The position numbers were made by a program, and so were the translations under genes. Below, piece by piece: positions 35,301-37,052 of a stretch of DNA of 37,052 nt; the first letter of the stretch is position 1; every line of letters begins with the position of its first letter. The notes under the pieces were generated by a model. It made no database searches, was not told the DNA's origin, and saw only the letters and a program-made list of their open reading frames with translations. Source of the DNA: Candidatus Theseobacter exili (GTDB taxonomy: Bacteria; Auribacterota; JACPWU01; Theseobacterales; Theseobacteraceae); NCBI GenBank assembly GCA_030765365.1, contig JAVCCS010000092.1:1-37052 (forward strand), in the 5' to 3' direction.

Positions 35301-37052
35301 CAGATACTTTACCGGTACCGGCTATTTTTGAACTTCCTGATGTGGATAATAAAATCTACTTTCCCGAATTTGTCGGTGAGTTTGGTGAGTTTATCGCAAC
35401 CTTTCTTGAAGAACATAAATTTGTTGTTGACGGTCAACCTCTACAGCCGGAAGATTCAAAAATTTTGAAAACTATTATCATAGATATAATAAAGGCAGGA
35501 GGAAGAAATTTCGGGTGGAACAGGCTTTCAATAGTACGGCTTGTTCAGCTAATGTACGATCCAAGAATAAATCCTGTTGTTGTAGACCTCATCAAGCTAT
35601 ACAAAGGTGTAGGCGGTGTTGGTTTTGTAGTTGAGGGAATAGATACAACAAAAAAGGCTACCCGTGCAGAATATGCAAAACACCTAAAAGAAACACGGGG
35701 ACGCCTTGCTGAACTTTTTCATGCCTTGTCTCTTCAGGTCGGACATTCGACACCGCTGGAGATTGCTTCTTTAAGCCTCACTGTCCGTGAGGTAGACAAA
35801 TCCAGCGCTGAACATAGAAAGGCGCGTGCTGAAATAGACGCTCTTTTTGAATCAATTCCTGAGGATTCACCCGCAAAACCATTATTAAGCGAATTTAAGG
35901 ACTGGTACAGTTATCAGAATGTTGATAGAGAAGGCGGCATAGTTGCATGGATGAAAAAAGAAGCCAAAAAGAAACTGGTGCAACTTGCAAACAGCAGATG
36001 GCGAGGACGCTGGCCGTCGGCACTCAGCGCAGTTCCCAGCGGAACATTCAGCCAGATGTGGGATAAAGACTTAACTTTCGCCTTTACAATTCCGCATCAG
36101 CTCATGGAAGCATGGGTACAGCACATGCATCAACAGGAACTTGGGGATGTCAGGAGAGAAGCAGGAAGGCAGGCCAAGACCAAAGTATCAGACATTAAAA
36201 GGGCGGTTAGCAGGGAAGCCCAGCTGGAAGCCAGGCGCAGAATAAATAAGGAAGGCCTTACCACCCCGTTCCAGAATTTAAAAGAACAAATATTTCAAGA
36301 GAAAATGAAAGAAAAAGCTCTAGATATCGTTACAGAAGAAAATGCGGAAAGAAAGATAATCAGCGGCACTTCAACCCCTGAAGCAGAACTTGTCCTGCAT
36401 TATTTTGATGAAATAAACATGGGCCTTTACCAGAATTTCTTCAATAAGCAGGTAGAGTATTATGAATCAAGAATTAGAAGGGCTCTTGAAGCTGACCAGG
36501 ACCTGGCAGGTCTTTCCCTGGAAAAATTTAAGATTTTTTTAGTTGATTTTGGCGAAGAACGACTTGTTCTTGATCATGACGCCCGATTCTCTGACCCTAA
36601 TAGAGAATGGACACGCAGAACACTTGCTGCAAATCCGTTTAACCGCAGCAATTTACCTGAAAATATTAAAGAAGCACTGCCGCAAACCACTGAATCGGAT
36701 GCGGCTTTAGTCAATCTTCGCAGTCTTGTATCGGGCGATGATACTTTACAGAATGCAATGGCAAAAGTTGAAGATGATATGGAAACAGCAAAAGATGAAT
36801 TTCAGAAAAGCATCCTGGATTACCTTGGATTAACCATTGATGACTCTGAACTTATGACCAGAACAAAAGATGGCGAAAGTGTTGGATGCGGTTTTTCATT
36901 GCGCGACCTGTTTTTCCTCAGGTTTAAAAATCAGCGCTCTATAATACTTGAAGAGGCAAGAAAATCTGGAACAGCTGTTTTGCAGGAAGCAATAAACAAG
37001 TCCGCCAGTCGTATAATAACCAGGATTGCTTCACAGCAGGACAACCCGGATC
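32324..37052 (+). CDS. Giant exported protein, partial: TraB/ChaN-like N-terminal region plus HELWH metalloprotease motif
   Basis: I translated this frame from the ATG at 32324 (in-frame TAA nine bases upstream) to the window end: 1,576 codons, no stop, so the C-terminus is missing. A hydrophobic segment at residues 16-34 (STALLITAAMVFTQCIIPY) suggests export. Residues about 75-500 contain KDLHCHFEAQMNISRIID (83-), LVLVEGATGLID (109-) and MLSGGFHTLGITRILREK (484-), an arrangement resembling TraB/ChaN/TIKI-like proteins, where a late GxxH is conserved. At 883-887 HELWH in NAMVHELWHLADLSEG is a zinc-protease motif; a third ligand may lie in DIMLETLAASLPF. Beyond about residue 1200 the sequence is mostly charged helix. 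Overall function is unknown; from memory, similar giant proteins occur in Omnitrophota and related phyla. Confidence 0.85.
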   Translation, partial: MSIHFFAQKRRGYINSTALLITAAMVFTQCIIPYKSLSALTGTPHANSAKIPAFDPASIPAAFCHIGEQFGNDPVPSFFLIKDLHCHFEAQMNISRIIDVISGKYSVNLVLVEGATGLIDTSLFAAFPDNKVKRQVASEFVKKGQVTGPEFLSITREKEPPLQLYGLEDESVYLDNLKAFRNTLKERESTDLIIGLMMEALDRIKSNCYPKPLLKLDQMITDQELGQISFIELSRHIITDVEKLLGSSAIDTYPNTKILAQSLEEQDHFNIDMLKKERTALLEELEQSLVKEDLAKLVKQSLAFRLGRITAADFFTSLEEMIPDEMKDKAKRNNPNLFRYILVLRLQSEIDNTSLMDEIEELGTKLKKELFTSPLEHQVDDTSKIIHVLRKLFHLEVNRDELSFFQQNESKFQYPALKAILDLLAKETDAEIPALMKEKDFAQIADRSINSATGFYSAAIRRDNVLIENALSKMKEEKASSSIMLSGGFHTLGITRILREKQKSYVVITPMITTVSENTPYQAIMLDDRLDAYISGQNNALASMSNFSNFFFNQLVALEIRAEMADEMVSEYLSTQDDDVEVLFKKWQADAAKKKVSMETLEAIDKLRRAVTKAITVRGPPALSNDVIEKLVAPGGLTAEMTLAYLEESVKTNPSKENTAALQFAKSLVPESEGADPEEGNISIGTVENFEANVNIESHLDLFDKVVGQYHNNPENNPTNIVEIKDADGRVLLQENNGAIALYGKAIIGSAKGQSKNYKAFHDRNIKFIRANLSPEAQNFLRELAAMETELEADARKKTGAKLTYLERDRLFRALNSARFVILKAPSTILTTEVSEDNPICQAYLHSGKGTPASKNTPSIYSTGMVIGALSRERSAFTNAMVHELWHLADLSEGKPLTAEKEKEARAVARKFTPGDSSKNIQAGEPLLDHILSDIMLETLAASLPFDSRKAFGDRVKSLRRMGKAYTLDTIRNLSAENPEELVAFAEMIRDVPDTLPVPAIFELPDVDNKIYFPEFVGEFGEFIATFLEEHKFVVDGQPLQPEDSKILKTIIIDIIKAGGRNFGWNRLSIVRLVQLMYDPRINPVVVDLIKLYKGVGGVGFVVEGIDTTKKATRAEYAKHLKETRGRLAELFHALSLQVGHSTPLEIASLSLTVREVDKSSAEHRKARAEIDALFESIPEDSPAKPLLSEFKDWYSYQNVDREGGIVAWMKKEAKKKLVQLANSRWRGRWPSALSAVPSGTFSQMWDKDLTFAFTIPHQLMEAWVQHMHQQELGDVRREAGRQAKTKVSDIKRAVSREAQLEARRRINKEGLTTPFQNLKEQIFQEKMKEKALDIVTEENAERKIISGTSTPEAELVLHYFDEINMGLYQNFFNKQVEYYESRIRRALEADQDLAGLSLEKFKIFLVDFGEERLVLDHDARFSDPNREWTRRTLAANPFNRSNLPENIKEALPQTTESDAALVNLRSLVSGDDTLQNAMAKVEDDMETAKDEFQKSILDYLGLTIDDSELMTRTKDGESVGCGFSLRDLFFLRFKNQRSIILEEARKSGTAVLQEAINKSASRIITRIASQQDNPD

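Overview
The window reads as an AT-rich chromosomal segment of a Gram-negative (diderm) bacterium. It carries a full early lipid A set (lpxA, lpxB, lpxC, lpxD, lpxI), msbA, bamA and a Skp/OmpH chaperone, together with a Firmicutes-like ispE-spoVG-glmU-prs-ctc-pth order. SpoVG carries an internal zinc ribbon, HisG is of the long type, and a 29-residue AURKAIP1/COX24-like basic protein is present. From memory these point to the PVC side of the tree: a low-GC planctomycete (Brocadiales type) or Omnitrophota. That placement is an inference, not a database result.

Layout. 1-3493: the end of a GspK-like/helix-hairpin-helix protein (+), a secreted metallopeptidase (-), a Y1 (REP-type) transposase element bounded by perfect 25-bp inverted repeats (1387-2409), and a GT9 glycosyltransferase (-). 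3574-7034: a translation operon on the minus strand, promoter-rpsB-tsf-pyrH-frr-tRNA-Lys-tRNA-Glu-terminator. 7071-25316: a very compact minus-strand run that starts at a good promoter before glmU and continues prs-rplY-pth-rpsF-ssb-rpsR-rplI-dnaB-bamA-ompH-lpxD-lpxC-fabZ-lpxA-lpxI-Gfo/Idh-lpxB-msbA-acyltransferase, with many ATGA overlaps. 25332-29745: tRNA-Gln, spoVG, ispE, a TPR protein, the small basic protein and hisG. 29787-31132: purN and a thermonuclease. 31186-37052: on the plus strand, a short Ppx/GppA phosphatase and then a giant reading frame that is still open at the window edge after 1,576 codons.

How the genes fit together. The large minus-strand run joins precursor supply (GlmU makes UDP-GlcNAc, Prs makes PRPP), ribosome and replication proteins (S6, SSB, S18, L9, DnaB), outer-membrane protein assembly (BamA, OmpH) and lipid A synthesis from UDP-GlcNAc to the MsbA flippase. 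LpxI rather than LpxH does the pyrophosphatase step. A Gfo/Idh/MocA oxidoreductase sits inside the lpx cluster without an aminotransferase partner.

Most notable points: (1) the giant partial protein with a TraB/ChaN-like N-terminal region and an HELWH metalloprotease motif; (2) hisG interrupted by an in-frame TAG at a position that is commonly Trp, with the rest of the regulatory domain continuing in frame behind a strong AGGAGG-TTG start; (3) the transposon end repeats, which supply a stop codon to one neighbour and a start codon to the other; (4) the 29-residue basic protein; (5) C-terminal low-complexity tails built from in-frame repeats on S2, S6, L25 and SpoVG.
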